A DNA stretch of 64,000 nt from Anabaena sp. UHCC 0187 (GCF_009712035.1 NZ_VILB01000006.1:1-64000), one strand, 5' to 3'; shown: positions 18,421 to 28,747, numbered from the stretch's first letter. Notes: generated by a model not told the origin, from the sequence alone. A program made the numbers and translations.

Positions 18421-20652
18421 ATGGCAACAAAATTTCCAAAATTTAGCCAGGATCTCGCACAGGACCCGACTACTCGTCGGATTTGGTATGCGATCGCTAC
18501 AGGCAACGATTTTGAAAGCCACGATGGCATGACGGAAGAAAATCTTTACCAAAAGATTTTCGCTACGCACTTCGGTCACTTGGCAATCATCTTCCTGTGG
18601 GCATCCAGCCTCCTGTTCCACGTGGCCTGGCAAGGTAACTTTGAACAGTGGATTAAAGATCCCCTGCACGTCCGTCCCATTGCCCATGCAATTTGGGACC
18701 CTCACTTCGGTCAACCTGCAATTGAAGCTTTCACCCAAGCTGGTGCAAGCAACCCTGTAAACATTGCTTACTCCGGTGTTTATCACTGGTGGTACACCAT
18801 CGGGATGCGGACAAACACCGAACTATACACTGGTTCTGTTGGTTTGCTCTTGTTGGCAGCATTGTTCCTGTTTGCTGGCTGGTTACATTTACAACCCAAG
18901 TTCCGTCCTAGCCTTTCTTGGTTCAAGAGTGCTGAACCCCGTTTAAACCACCACTTATCGGCTTTATTCGGTGTTAGTTCTCTGGCTTGGGCTGGTCACT
19001 TGGTTCACGTTGCTATTCCTGAATCCCGTGGTATTCACGTGGGCTGGGATAACTTCTTGACTGTAGCTCCCCATCCAGAAGGTTTAACTCCTTTCTTCAC
19101 AGGTAACTGGGGCGTTTACGCTCAAAACCCTGACACCGCTGGCCAATTATTTGGTACTTCCACTGGTGCTGGGACTGCGATTCTGACCTTCTTGGGCGGT
19201 TTCCACCCCCAAACAGAATCCTTGTGGTTGACTGACATGGCTCACCACCACTTGGCGATCGCAGTTTTGTTCATCATCGCTGGTCATATGTACCGGACTA
19301 ACTTCGGAATTGGTCACAGCATCAAAGAAATGCTGAACTCCAAATCCGGTTTAATTCCCGGTAGCAAGAGCGAAGGTCAGTTCAACCTGCCCCACCAAGG
19401 TCTTTACGACACCATCAACAACTCCCTGCACTTCCAGTTGTCATTAGCTTTGGCATCTTTGGGAACTATCTGTTCCTTGGTAGCGCAGCATATGTACGCT
19501 CTGCCTCCTTATGCGTTCATCGCTAAGGATTACACCACACAGGCAGCATTGTACACTCACCACCAGTACATCGCTGGTTTCTTGATGGTTGGTGCTTTTG
19601 CTCACGCAGCAATCTTCTGGGTACGTGACTACGACCCTGAACAAAACAAAGGTAACGTCCTTGACCGGATGTTACAACACAAAGAAGCGATCATTTCCCA
19701 TCTTAGCTGGGTATCTCTCTTCTTGGGTTTCCACACCCTGGGTTTATATGTTCACAACGACGTAGTTGTTGCGTTCGGTACTCCTGAAAAACAAATCTTG
19801 ATTGAGCCAGTATTTGCTCAATTCATCCAAGCTGCTCAAGGTAAAGCTCTGTATGGCTTGAATGTACTGTTGTCTAACCCTGACAGTATTGCTTATACCG
19901 CTTACCCCAATGCTGGTAACGTTTGGTTGTCTGGCTGGTTAGATGCCATCAACTCTGGAACAAATTCCTTGTTCTTGACAATTGGACCTGGCGATTTCTT
20001 GGTTCACCACGCTTTCGCTTTGGCTATCCACACCACCACCTTGGTACTCGTTAAGGGTGCTTTGGATGCTCGTGGTTCTAAACTGATGCCCGATAAAAAG
20101 GACTTCGGTTATGCGTTCCCCTGCGACGGTCCAGGCCGTGGCGGTACTTGCGATATCTCCGCATGGGACTCTTTCTACCTGTCCATGTTCTGGATGTTAA
20201 ACACCATCGGTTGGGTAACATTCTACTGGCACTGGAAACACCTCGGTATTTGGCAAGGTAACGTTGCTCAGTTCAACGAAAACTCTACCTACCTGATGGG
20301 CTGGTTCCGTGACTACCTCTGGGCTAACTCTGCTCAGTTGATTAACGGTTACAACCCCTACGGCATGAATAACCTGTCTGTTTGGGCTTGGATGTTCCTC
20401 TTTGGACACCTTGTTTGGGCTACTGGTTTCATGTTCCTCATCTCTTGGAGAGGTTACTGGCAAGAGTTAATTGAAACCTTGGTTTGGGCGCACGAACGTA
20501 CTCCTTTAGCTAACTTGGTTCGCTGGAAGGACAAGCCCGTTGCTCTCTCCATTGTTCAAGCTCGTGTGGTTGGTTTAGCTCACTTCACTGTTGGCTACAT
20601 CGTCACCTACGCAGCCTTCCTCATTGCTTCTACTGCTGGTAAGTTTGGTTGA
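18421..20652 (+). CDS. psaB: photosystem I P700 apoprotein A2
   Basis: 743 residues, full length. It is the second core subunit of photosystem I, paired with Psa[20 protein letters not shown] provides its two FX cysteines; chlorophyll-binding helices include [20 protein letters not shown] and [20 protein letters not shown]. The N-terminus [20 protein letters not shown] is the normal PsaB start. A strong intrinsic terminator follows 24 bases after the stop, so the psaA-psaB unit ends here. Confidence 0.98.
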   Translation: MATKFPKFSQDLAQDPTTRRIWYAIATGNDFESHDGMTEENLYQKIFATHFGHLAIIFLWASSLLFHVAWQGNFEQWIKDPLHVRPIAHAIWDPHFGQPAIEAFTQAGASNPVNIAYSGVYHWWYTIGMRTNTELYTGSVGLLLLAALFLFAGWLHLQPKFRPSLSWFKSAEPRLNHHLSALFGVSSLAWAGHLVHVAIPESRGIHVGWDNFLTVAPHPEGLTPFFTGNWGVYAQNPDTAGQLFGTSTGAGTAILTFLGGFHPQTESLWLTDMAHHHLAIAVLFIIAGHMYRTNFGIGHSIKEMLNSKSGLIPGSKSEGQFNLPHQGLYDTINNSLHFQLSLALASLGTICSLVAQHMYALPPYAFIAKDYTTQAALYTHHQYIAGFLMVGAFAHAAIFWVRDYDPEQNKGNVLDRMLQHKEAIISHLSWVSLFLGFHTLGLYVHNDVVVAFGTPEKQILIEPVFAQFIQAAQGKALYGLNVLLSNPDSIAYTAYPNAGNVWLSGWLDAINSGTNSLFLTIGPGDFLVHHAFALAIHTTTLVLVKGALDARGSKLMPDKKDFGYAFPCDGPGRGGTCDISAWDSFYLSMFWMLNTIGWVTFYWHWKHLGIWQGNVAQFNENSTYLMGWFRDYLWANSAQLINGYNPYGMNNLSVWAWMFLFGHLVWATGFMFLISWRGYWQELIETLVWAHERTPLANLVRWKDKPVALSIVQARVVGLAHFTVGYIVTYAAFLIASTAGKFG

Positions 20653-20676
20653 TACTGACTACTAGTTTTAGGTAAT

Positions 20677-20710
20677 TAAAAATCCCCTGCCGTAAGGTGG
20701 GGGATTTTTT
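20677..20710 (+). terminator. intrinsic terminator of psaA-psaB
   Basis: Stem aaaaatcccc (20677-20686) / ggggattttt (20700-20709) with a 13-base loop, closing in a T-run. The stem can also pair as an A-rich/T-rich bidirectional terminator. Confidence 0.85.
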
Positions 20711-20714
20711 TAAT

Positions 20715-20742
20715 GGGCGGGCAGGATGCCCACCCCACAAGA
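20715..20742 (+). repeat. REP element 1 (left flank of RAYT)
   Basis: gggcgggcaggatgcccaccccacaaga begins 5 bases after the psaB terminator. It has an internal gggc..gccc palindrome, and its reverse complement lies at 21396-21423 on the other side of the transposase gene (26 of 28 positions match). Confidence 0.8.
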
Positions 20743-20813
20743 GATATATAAATTACAAGGAAAGATCGAAAATAATGTAATTTTCTGTTTGGAGAATGGG
20801 AAATATAAAGATA

Positions 20814-20880
20814 GGGCAGGCAAGACTTGTACTGAGCTTGTCGATAGCGTAGCGTTAGCCATAGTATGCCTACCCCACAA
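20814..20880 (+). repeat. REP element 2, interrupted by another repeat
   Basis: Left half gggcaggcaaga (20814-20825) and right half tatgcctaccccacaa (20865-20880) match a REP unit; between them sit about 39 bases that include the gatagcgtagcgttagccata element (20843-20863). It looks like a REP into which a second repeat inserted. Confidence 0.6.
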
Positions 20881-20905
20881 TAAACCTAGAAAATATTTTT
20901 CTGTT

Positions 20906-21376
20906 ATGGAAGAAGCAAGGTTGAAAATTTTCTACAGAACATTACCTCATTGGGAATTAGATGGGGCAAGTTATTTTATTACTTTTAATACTTGGGAAAA
21001 GTTAGAACTTAATTCAGAAGCTAGGAAAATAGTTTTGAATAGTTGTCTATTTTTTAATAATCAAAGATATAAAATATTTGTCTTTGTTGTGATGACGGAT
21101 CATGTACATTTACTGATGCAGCCTTTACTCAAATCAGAAAATGAGTATTGGTCACTCAGTAGCATTATGAGTAGTATCAAAGGTTATAGTGCTAAACAGA
21201 TTCCCAAGGTGATGAAACATATAGGAACTGTTTGGCAAGATGAGCGATATGACAGAATCGTCAGGAATGAAGAAGAGTTTCAATCATATTGGCAATATAT
21301 CAGACAAAATCCTATAGAAGCAGGTTTATCATCAACTCCAGAAGATTACCCTTACTTGTGGCAAACCTCAGAATAA
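20906..21376 (+). CDS. REP-associated tyrosine transposase (RAYT, IS200-like Y1)
   Basis: 156 residues from ATG 20906. This is a Y1/HUH single-strand transposase domain: LPHWELDGASYFITFNTW (strand 1), VVMTDHVHLLMQPL with the HUH pair as HVH, and the catalytic-Tyr helix region WQDERYDRIVRNEEEFQSYW followed by YIRQNPIEAGL. RAYTs are domesticated relatives of IS200/IS605 TnpA and spread REP palindromes. REPs flank the gene in inverted orientation. The frame is open back to 20726 through REP sequence; I treat that part as non-coding. Cytosolic, acting on DNA. Confidence 0.85.
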   Translation: MEEARLKIFYRTLPHWELDGASYFITFNTWEKLELNSEARKIVLNSCLFFNNQRYKIFVFVVMTDHVHLLMQPLLKSENEYWSLSSIMSSIKGYSAKQIPKVMKHIGTVWQDERYDRIVRNEEEFQSYWQYIRQNPIEAGLSSTPEDYPYLWQTSE

Positions 21377-21395
21377 CCTCAATTATTGCATCCTC

Positions 21396-21423
21396 TCTTG
21401 TGGGGTGGGCATCTTGCCCACCC
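21396..21423 (-). repeat. REP element 3 (right flank of RAYT, inverted)
   Basis: tcttgtggggtgggcatcttgcccaccc, the reverse complement of REP 1 with two differences, 19 bases after the transposase stop. Confidence 0.8.
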
Positions 21424-21502
21424 TTTGCAATAAATGGCAAGATTAGGTTAATTTAAGTAGTAGAAAAATATATACTGTAATCATTGGAAGTGAGAAGCAC
21501 TT

Positions 21503-23290
21503 ATGACTGAAAACACAAATAAAGCAAATGCTGGAGTTCGTCGAGAAGAAGCTAAAAGTATTCTCGATAGATTCTTAAATAATGAAAATTATAGAGTTTT
21601 AGCTGTTAATGGAAAATGGGGTGTTGGAAAAACTTATCTAGTAGATAATTTTTTATCTGAACATAGAAAAGACGATTATTCATATGCTTCTGTATTTGGT
21701 ATTTCTTCAATTGAACAATTAAAAGCAAGGTTAATAGCTAATTATACAGGTCAAGAAAATAAAAATTTTATTCGTAAGCAGATGTCTAATCTAGTTGAAT
21801 CTGTAAGTCGTAATGCTTCCAGAGTAGAGAAAACTCCAAAACTAGACTTATCATTGCCACACAATTTTTCTATTCCAATAGCAGGTTCACTACTTGCTAT
21901 TGCTGGTGATTTAGGACTTGAGATATTTTTTAATTCAAAAGTTACAGAAAATTCAATTATATGTATTGATGACCTTGAAAGAAAATCTAAACTATCTCTA
22001 GAAGAGATACTTGGGTTTGTTGAGTATCTAGTGCAAGAATGTAAATGCAAAATTATTATAATTTATAATCAAGATGAGTTAGAGGATAAAAAACTATTAG
22101 AACGTTATCGAGAAAAAGTAATTGATAGAGAATTTACACTTGATCCAACAGTTGATGAAAACTTAGATTTCATATTTAAAGATCATCCTGATATAGAAGT
22201 AATTAAAGAAGCTTTTCTAAAAGCTCGTACAAATAATATTCGAGTTATACGCAAAACTAAATGGCTTATTAAGGAACTTATTTCCCTAATGGAGGATTGG
22301 GAGGATAGTTTATGTCATCAAATTATAAAAAATTGTATTATTATTACTGTCGCAAAACTCGACACAGACTTTTGTAAACGCCTGTCTATCAATGGTATAG
22401 ACCCTGTTGATACTATAATATTTTCTATTTCCTACAACCATCAACAAATGCAACAATATGAAGAAAAATATAAAGCTGAAGACAAGGAAACTTCTATAAA
22501 GAAATTAGAATTTCTCGAAAAAATAGCAAAGATGGGTTATAGAAGTCTAGAAGAACTAGATGAATTAATAAGTCAGTTGGTTAATACTCCATTATCTGAT
22601 TCCATTGAGTCGAAGTTTAAGGAAAGAGGTCATATTCTCAATGAAAGAGAAAAAAGAAAGCAAATTATTAAAAAATTGGAAAATATTTACCAATTTAAAT
22701 ACTATAACTCATTCGCAGATAACGAACAAGATATTATAGATGGAATTATTAATTTTCTTGAACAGCATCATCTTGATTTGACTATTGCAGAATTTGAAAA
22801 TATTGAACGATTTACATTAATTTCGGAATTTGATATTTCTTATTACGAAAAATTATTATTAGAAGAAATTTTAAAATCTAATTCTTATGAAAATTTAAGC
22901 GCCTTTAGAAATAAACTGAGTAAATATCCTGAGTTGGAAGCATCTTTCAATGAGAAAATCCATGAATATCACCAAACATTAGATATTACTACAGCAGTGA
23001 AAAATATAATGAATTGTGATCCCTCTTCAAGATCACTTACACTACAAAAAGATGTTGAATTTTTAAGAAGTCTTACTGTTGATAAATACTGTCAATGGCT
23101 TCAAAAAGGGCATCCTGAATTAATTGATATGGTTGAATGGTTGCGAAAGTCCGGGTATCGACCTGCACCTGAAAATTTAGAACAAGCTATTTGCATATTA
23201 GCTGAATGTAGTAACATAAATAGAATTAGAGCCAAGTATCTTTACAATATAGACATAGAAAATATTTATAATAGTGATAATACAAATTAA
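21503..23290 (+). CDS. KAP-like P-loop ATPase
   Basis: 595 residues, very AT-rich codons. Walker A is GKWGVGKT at residues 37-44 (preceded by YRVLAVN), Walker B is IICIDDLER at about 151-159, and KIIIIYNQDEL is a sensor-1-like strand about 28 residues later. This order fits the KAP family (Kidins220/PifA-like) of STAND-related NTPases. SIPIAGSLLAIAGDLGLEIFF, between the Walker motifs, is hydrophobic but too charged to call a membrane helix. The C-terminal two-thirds is helical, charged and without recognised motifs. KAP-type ATPases recur in phage-defence loci, but no effector or partner gene is adjacent, so defence is only inferred. Confidence 0.72.
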   Translation: MTENTNKANAGVRREEAKSILDRFLNNENYRVLAVNGKWGVGKTYLVDNFLSEHRKDDYSYASVFGISSIEQLKARLIANYTGQENKNFIRKQMSNLVESVSRNASRVEKTPKLDLSLPHNFSIPIAGSLLAIAGDLGLEIFFNSKVTENSIICIDDLERKSKLSLEEILGFVEYLVQECKCKIIIIYNQDELEDKKLLERYREKVIDREFTLDPTVDENLDFIFKDHPDIEVIKEAFLKARTNNIRVIRKTKWLIKELISLMEDWEDSLCHQIIKNCIIITVAKLDTDFCKRLSINGIDPVDTIIFSISYNHQQMQQYEEKYKAEDKETSIKKLEFLEKIAKMGYRSLEELDELISQLVNTPLSDSIESKFKERGHILNEREKRKQIIKKLENIYQFKYYNSFADNEQDIIDGIINFLEQHHLDLTIAEFENIERFTLISEFDISYYEKLLLEEILKSNSYENLSAFRNKLSKYPELEASFNEKIHEYHQTLDITTAVKNIMNCDPSSRSLTLQKDVEFLRSLTVDKYCQWLQKGHPELIDMVEWLRKSGYRPAPENLEQAICILAECSNINRIRAKYLYNIDIENIYNSDNTN

Positions 23291-23326
23291 TTATTGAAGA
23301 ATTTATTCATTCAAGTTGTATAATTA

Positions 23327-23353
23327 GGGCGTGCAAGATGCCCACCCCACAAG
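23327..23353 (+). repeat. REP element 4 (after the KAP ATPase)
   Basis: gggcgtgcaagatgcccaccccacaag, same orientation as REP 1. REPs thus bracket both the transposase and the ATPase genes. The rest of 23291-23574 is AT-rich with no gene seen. Confidence 0.75.
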
Positions 23354-23574
23354 AGTTTTTTGAAATTTGGATTTGCATATTAAATATTAAGTAGCTTATT
23401 AAATGCCTATTATGAGGCTAATTACAAAACCATATATCCTAAAATGAAATTAGCTACAATAGCTACAACATTAATGCTAAGTTATATCATACCCGGTTAA
23501 TTACTCTCTTCCCAGCACAAGATATTAACTAAAAACTGTTAATTTAAAATCCCCTTACCTTACTAAATACTAAT

Positions 23575-26202
23575 ATGTCATTTGTTCCTTTACATATTCA
23601 CAGTGATTACAGTTTGCTTGATGGTGCTAGTCAACTACCAGAATTGGTAGATCGAGCGATCGCACTAGGAATGAAAGCCATTGCCCTCACAGATCATGGT
23701 GTCATGTATGGCGCAGTTGAACTCATTAAAATCTGCCGCAGTAAGACTATAAAGCCAATAATTGGCAACGAAATGTATATCCTAAACGGAGAGATTGACA
23801 AACAAGAACGCCGTCCCAAATATCATCAAGTCGTATTAGCAAAAAATACTCAAGGCTATAAAAACCTAGTTAAAATTACCACAATTTCCCATCTTCAAGG
23901 AGTACAAGGTAAAGGTATTTTTTCCCGTCCTTGTATTAACAAAGATTTACTCAAACAATATCGTGAAGGTTTAATAGTCACCAGTGCTTGTTTAGGGGGA
24001 GAAATTCCCCAAGCAATTTTGAGTAATCGGCCAGATGCTGCTAGAAAAGTTGCCAAATGGTATAAAGAAGTATTTGGGGAAGATTTTTACTTAGAAATTC
24101 AAGATCATGGTTCACAAGAAGACCGGATTGTGAATGTAGAAATTGTCAAAATTGCCAGGGAATTAGGAATTAAATTTATTGCTACAAATGATTCCCATTT
24201 TATTTCTTGTTTTGATGTAGAATCCCATGATGCCCTGCTATGTATTCAAACCGGGAAACTCATCAGCGAAGATAAAAGAATGCGGTATAGCGGCACAGAA
24301 TACCTCAAATCATCAGAGGAAATGCACCAGTTATTCCGTGACCATTTACCCGATGATGTCATTGCTGAAGCCATAGCTACCACAGAAGAAATTGCTGATA
24401 AAGTTGAACCTTATCACATTATGGGTGATCCACAAATTCCCACACCCCAAATACCTTCAGGACATACAGCAGATACCTATGCAGAAGAAGTTGCTTGGGA
24501 CGGACTTTTAGAAAGATTAAAACGCAAATCTCGCAACGAAGTAGATCAAGTCTATAAAGAAAGATTGGAATATGAATTAAAAATGATTCAACAGATGGGA
24601 TTTTCCACCTATTTTTTAGTAGTGTGGGACTACATCAAATTTGCGCGAGATAATAATATTCCTGTTGGTCCAGGACGGGGTTCTGCGGCAGGTTCTTTAG
24701 TAGCTTATGCCATGAAAATTACGAATATTGACCCCGTACATCATGGCTTACTATTTGAAAGATTTCTCAATCCTGAACGCAAATCAATGCCGGATATTGA
24801 TACAGATTTCTGCATTGATAAACGAGATCAAGTCATTGATTATGTAACTGAAAAATATGGTGTTGATAGAGTTGCCCAAATCATCACTTTTAACCGTCTG
24901 ACATCAAAAGCAGTTTTAAAAGATGTCGCTAGAGTGTTAGATATTCCCTATGGAGAATCTGACAAAATGGCGAAAATGATTCCTGTAGTTCGGGGTAAAC
25001 CCACAAAGCTGAAAGTAATGATTTCAGATGAAACTCCCGAACCAGAATTTAAAGCCAAATATGATAATGATCCCACCGTGCGGCGCTGGATTGACATGGC
25101 CATGCGAATTGAAGGGACTAACAAAACCTTTGGTGTTCATGCTGCCGGCGTAGTTATTTCCGCAGAACCATTAGATGAACTTGTTCCCCTGCAAAGGAAT
25201 AATGACGGTTCTGTAATTACCCAATATTTCATGGAAGATTTGGAATCATTGGGATTATTAAAAATGGACTTTTTGGGTTTGCGGAACTTAACCCTAATTC
25301 AAAAAACCATTGATTTAATTGAACAAAGTAAAGGCTATCGAATTGATCCTGATGAAATTACAGGACAGGAAAGAAAGGCACAAAAAATATTATCTAAAGG
25401 TGATCATACCAGCTTACCAAAAGACGTTGCTAAAGCTTATTCACTATTAGAAGCAGGTGATTTAGAAGGAATATTTCAATTAGAATCTTCAGGGATGAAA
25501 CAAATAGTCAGAGATTTAAAACCTTCAAATATTGAAGATATTTCTTCCATTCTCGCACTGTATCGTCCAGGCCCATTAGATGCAGGATTAATTCCTAAAT
25601 TTATTAATCGTAAACATGGACGAGAAGAAATTGAATATGACACTCAAATTTTAGAACCGATATTAAATGAAACCTACGGAATCATGGTTTATCAAGAGCA
25701 AATCATGAAAATTGCTCAAGATATGGCTGGTTATAGTTTAGGACAAGCTGATTTACTGCGTCGGGCTATGGGTAAAAAGAAAGTATCAGAAATGGAGAAA
25801 CAAAAGGAAAAATTTATTGATGGTTCGACAAAAAATGGCGTAAAAACCCAAGTAGCCGAACATTTATTTGGGGATATGTTGAAGTTTGCCGAATACTGTT
25901 TAAGTTATGACACAGAAATTTTAACCGTTGAATATGGTTTTTTACAGATTGGGGAAATTGTCGAAAAACAGATTGAATGTAAAGTTTATACCCTTGATAG
26001 TAATGGCATACTTTATACTCAATCAATTGCCCAATGGCATAATCGGGGACAACAGGAAGTTTATGAATACTTATTAGAAAATGGGGCAATTATTCGCGCC
26101 ACAAAAGACCATAAATTCATGACTGAAGAAGGGCAAATGTTACCAATTGATGAGATTTTTGCCCAAGGATTAGATTTGTTGCAAGTGGGTGTTACTGAAT
26201 AA
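23575..26202 (+). CDS. dnaE: DNA polymerase III alpha subunit, N-terminal half with N-intein (split DnaE)
   Basis: 875 residues: 774 of DnaE extein followed by 101 of split intein. The extein has the PHP domain ([20 protein letters not shown]) and the polymerase core ([15 protein letters not shown], and the PDIDTDFC active-site acidic residues). It stops at AEY in the middle of the polymerase, where Cys775 opens the intein. The missing C-terminal half, with the C-intein, is expected at a separate locus; the two proteins splice in trans to give the replicative polymerase. The 774-residue extein length equals that known for Synechocystis DnaE-N. Confidence 0.95.
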   Translation: MSFVPLHIHSDYSLLDGASQLPELVDRAIALGMKAIALTDHGVMYGAVELIKICRSKTIKPIIGNEMYILNGEIDKQERRPKYHQVVLAKNTQGYKNLVKITTISHLQGVQGKGIFSRPCINKDLLKQYREGLIVTSACLGGEIPQAILSNRPDAARKVAKWYKEVFGEDFYLEIQDHGSQEDRIVNVEIVKIARELGIKFIATNDSHFISCFDVESHDALLCIQTGKLISEDKRMRYSGTEYLKSSEEMHQLFRDHLPDDVIAEAIATTEEIADKVEPYHIMGDPQIPTPQIPSGHTADTYAEEVAWDGLLERLKRKSRNEVDQVYKERLEYELKMIQQMGFSTYFLVVWDYIKFARDNNIPVGPGRGSAAGSLVAYAMKITNIDPVHHGLLFERFLNPERKSMPDIDTDFCIDKRDQVIDYVTEKYGVDRVAQIITFNRLTSKAVLKDVARVLDIPYGESDKMAKMIPVVRGKPTKLKVMISDETPEPEFKAKYDNDPTVRRWIDMAMRIEGTNKTFGVHAAGVVISAEPLDELVPLQRNNDGSVITQYFMEDLESLGLLKMDFLGLRNLTLIQKTIDLIEQSKGYRIDPDEITGQERKAQKILSKGDHTSLPKDVAKAYSLLEAGDLEGIFQLESSGMKQIVRDLKPSNIEDISSILALYRPGPLDAGLIPKFINRKHGREEIEYDTQILEPILNETYGIMVYQEQIMKIAQDMAGYSLGQADLLRRAMGKKKVSEMEKQKEKFIDGSTKNGVKTQVAEHLFGDMLKFAEYCLSYDTEILTVEYGFLQIGEIVEKQIECKVYTLDSNGILYTQSIAQWHNRGQQEVYEYLLENGAIIRATKDHKFMTEEGQMLPIDEIFAQGLDLLQVGVTE
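25897..26199 (+). other. N-terminal split DnaE intein segment
   Basis: 101 residues starting [14 protein letters not shown] (block A with the nucleophilic Cys1) and containing ATKDHKFMT (block B, TxxH) before [12 protein letters not shown] and the stop. This is the cyanobacterial DnaE trans-splicing intein, close in pattern to the Nostoc punctiforme one. No C-intein sequence is present in the window. Confidence 0.95.
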
Positions 26203-26214
26203 AAGTATGAATTT

Positions 26215-26342
26215 GTCAGGCTTCGCCCCGCTTCGCTAACACGCAGAGGCGCAGAGTCACAGAGAGTAAGAGTTTGGGAGATGGAATTTTTGACTTTCAT
26301 CCCCCCTCTCCACCTCTGCGTCCTCTGCGCCTCTGCGGTTCG
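26215..26342. repeat. inverted pair of 'cgcagaggcgcagag' repeats
   Basis: caggcttcgccccgcttcgctaacacgcagaggcgcagag on the left and cctctgcgtcctctgcgcctctgcggttcg on the right. A perfect 15-bp inverted repeat joins 26242-26256 with 26323-26337. The rest of the 274-bp gap between dnaE and the helicase holds no gene. Confidence 0.75.
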
Positions 26343-26476
26343 TTTTAATTACTTACGCAAACACACGTAAGTATACCTTCTCAAATTTAAAATGCCATAT
26401 CAGTATATTCTCACTAGTTCACAACCCATTAGTAATGGTAGCTTAAAACCCGTAACCATTTTAGGCGAGCAAAAAA

Positions 26477-28648
26477 ATGGCTGTAGGTATAGAAGAACAG
26501 GGTAGCAAGTTTATCACCACCGAAGCAATCAAAAATCAAGACGGAGAACAGAAAGTTTGGGATGCTTTTCGGAGTGCCTTTGCTGATAGAAACTGCATTG
26601 GATATTGGCGTTATCCCATTTTTTCCAAAGTTGGAGAAATTAGAAAAGAGCCAGATATTTTAATAGTTGATAGAGAACTTGGTGTAATTGTAATTGAAGT
26701 CAAATCCCTAAATATTGACCAAATCGCCGCTATTAATGGTCAACAATGGCAATTGCAAAATAGTGATACCACAGAAACGAATCCCTACCAACAAGCAGAA
26801 CACCAACTGCGAGCATTAATATCATATAGTGATCGAGAACCTGCACTTTGGCGGAAAGTTAATGGTAAAGCCATAGTTGCATTACCGCAAATTACCGCCG
26901 AACAATGGCAACAAAAAGGCTTTGATAAATTACCAGATATTCCACCAATTATATTCCAAGACCAATTAGGAAAAGTTGGTTTAATTGAACAAATTCAACA
27001 AGCTAATATTGTCATTCCTGGAGCAGATTTAGAAGATAAAGATTGGGAATTATTGCTATCAGTGATTGGCGGTACACCCATACTGCGTAAACCACCCCGG
27101 AATCAAGTTAATACCACTGGAAAAACCCGTTCTAGTGTCATTGATAGTTTACGAGAAAGACTTTACGAAATTGATTTACAACAAGAACATATTGGTAAAG
27201 AAATTCCTCCAGGACCCCAACGGATTCGCGGTATTGCTGGTTCAGGAAAAACGGTTTTACTGTGTCAAAAAGCCGCACATATGCACCTGAAACATCCAGA
27301 CTGGGATATTGCTTTAGTATTTTTTACCCGTTCTCTTTATGATTTAATGATTAGGTTACTAGATCAATGGATACGGCGTTTTAGTTGTGGTGAAATGCAC
27401 TATGATCCAAAAACTAACTTCAGATTGCAAGTATTTCATGCTTGGGGAGCAAAAGAACAACCAGGTTTATATAGAACTATTTGCGAATATCATGGTAAAA
27501 GACCGGGAACTGTACAAAATACCAATGAAAGACAGCCAAATCGAGGTTTAATAGATTTAAGTAAACGGCTATTAGAAGAAATTACCATTGAACCAATGTT
27601 TGATGCCATCTTAATTGATGAAGGTCAAGATTTAGTAGCAGAAGATGATTTAAAATATGAAGATAAACAAGCTATTTATTGGTTAGCTTATCAATCTTTA
27701 CGACCTGTAAATGCAGACAAGCCAGAAGAAAAACGTTTGATTTGGGCTTATGATGAAGCGCAAAGTTTAGATAATTTAGTAGTACCAGAAGCTAAAGAAA
27801 TATTTGGCGAAAAATTGAATACTATGTTGAACAAGCAACCGCTATACCCTGGCGGTATTAGACGTGCAGCAGTGATGCGTCACTGTTACCGTGTCCCTGG
27901 ACCAATTCTTGCGGCTGCTCATGCTATTGGTATGGGTTTGTTACGTCCAGAAGGAATGTTAACAGGTATGAGTAAGTTAAATTGGGATAAAATTGGTTAT
28001 AAAGTGAAGGGTGATTTTCGACGAGTTGGTACACCAATCACTATTTATCGGCCAGCAGAATATTCACCAAATCCTATTCCTGAACTGTGGGGAAAACCTG
28101 TTTTAGAATTTGAAACTTATAGTTCTCGTGAAGCAGAAATGAAGGCTTTATCTGAGAATATTATGCACAATATTGTCCATGATGGACTTAACCCCAGTCG
28201 GGATATTTTGGTATTAGTTTTAGGTTCATCTTATGAAGCAATGGAATTAGAAACTTATGTTGCTAGTTACTTAATGGAGTCTGACATTGATGTTTATATT
28301 CCTACGGCTTTAAAGTTAAATGATTTAGTTCCCCAATATCCAAATAATGATCCTGATAAATTTTGGTGTGATGGTGGTGTGACTGTATCACGGATCACTC
28401 GCGCTAAGGGACATGAAGCGGATATTGTCTATGTAGTGGGATTTGATAATGTAGCGCGGAATGAAAGTGATATGAATTTCCGCAACCAGTTATTTGTGGC
28501 TTTAACGAGGGCGCGAGGTTGGGCGAATCTTAGCGGTGTTGGTAGTTATCCTATGTATGAGGAAATGCGGAAAGTGATTGCTAGTGGTGAGAGTTTTACT
28601 TTTACCTATAAGCGTCCGCCTAAGCGAGATATTGGGGATAATGATTAA
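26477..28648 (+). CDS. NERD nuclease-related domain plus UvrD-type SF1 helicase
   Basis: 723 residues. Residues about 20-125 form a NERD domain (EPDILIVDRELGVIVIEVKS with the D..E.K nuclease-like core). The helicase part has Walker A GIAGSGKTVLL (about 249-259), motif II ILIDEGQDL (about 377-385), motif IV-like MRHCYRVPG, and motifs V/VI SRITRAKGHEADIVYVVG and NQLFVALTRARGW. This is a SF1/UvrD-REP-like DNA translocase with a possible nuclease. Such NERD helicases are linked to DNA repair and defence in other bacteria. It stands alone here with a hairpin after its stop. Confidence 0.88.
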   Translation: MAVGIEEQGSKFITTEAIKNQDGEQKVWDAFRSAFADRNCIGYWRYPIFSKVGEIRKEPDILIVDRELGVIVIEVKSLNIDQIAAINGQQWQLQNSDTTETNPYQQAEHQLRALISYSDREPALWRKVNGKAIVALPQITAEQWQQKGFDKLPDIPPIIFQDQLGKVGLIEQIQQANIVIPGADLEDKDWELLLSVIGGTPILRKPPRNQVNTTGKTRSSVIDSLRERLYEIDLQQEHIGKEIPPGPQRIRGIAGSGKTVLLCQKAAHMHLKHPDWDIALVFFTRSLYDLMIRLLDQWIRRFSCGEMHYDPKTNFRLQVFHAWGAKEQPGLYRTICEYHGKRPGTVQNTNERQPNRGLIDLSKRLLEEITIEPMFDAILIDEGQDLVAEDDLKYEDKQAIYWLAYQSLRPVNADKPEEKRLIWAYDEAQSLDNLVVPEAKEIFGEKLNTMLNKQPLYPGGIRRAAVMRHCYRVPGPILAAAHAIGMGLLRPEGMLTGMSKLNWDKIGYKVKGDFRRVGTPITIYRPAEYSPNPIPELWGKPVLEFETYSSREAEMKALSENIMHNIVHDGLNPSRDILVLVLGSSYEAMELETYVASYLMESDIDVYIPTALKLNDLVPQYPNNDPDKFWCDGGVTVSRITRAKGHEADIVYVVGFDNVARNESDMNFRNQLFVALTRARGWANLSGVGSYPMYEEMRKVIASGESFTFTYKRPPKRDIGDND

Positions 28649-28655
28649 TATCCCA

Positions 28656-28686
28656 GATCCTCGACTTCTTTGAGAAGTTGGGGATC
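28656..28686. terminator. hairpin after the NERD helicase
   Basis: GATCCTCGACTTCT / AGAAGTTGGGGATC, 14-base arms with one G-T pair and one mismatch. It resembles the hairpin after ilvD (7383), so it is probably a dispersed element serving as a gene end. Confidence 0.5.
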
Positions 28687-28747
28687 TATTATCATATTTA
28701 TAAATGTGTTATTATCAGTATGTAAATAATACTGGAGGTTAATAACA

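Noticed and set aside
20726-20905. Longer start for the RAYT gene
   Set aside because: The extra 60 codons translate REP and 'tagcg' repeat DNA; the conserved domain begins soon after ATG 20906.
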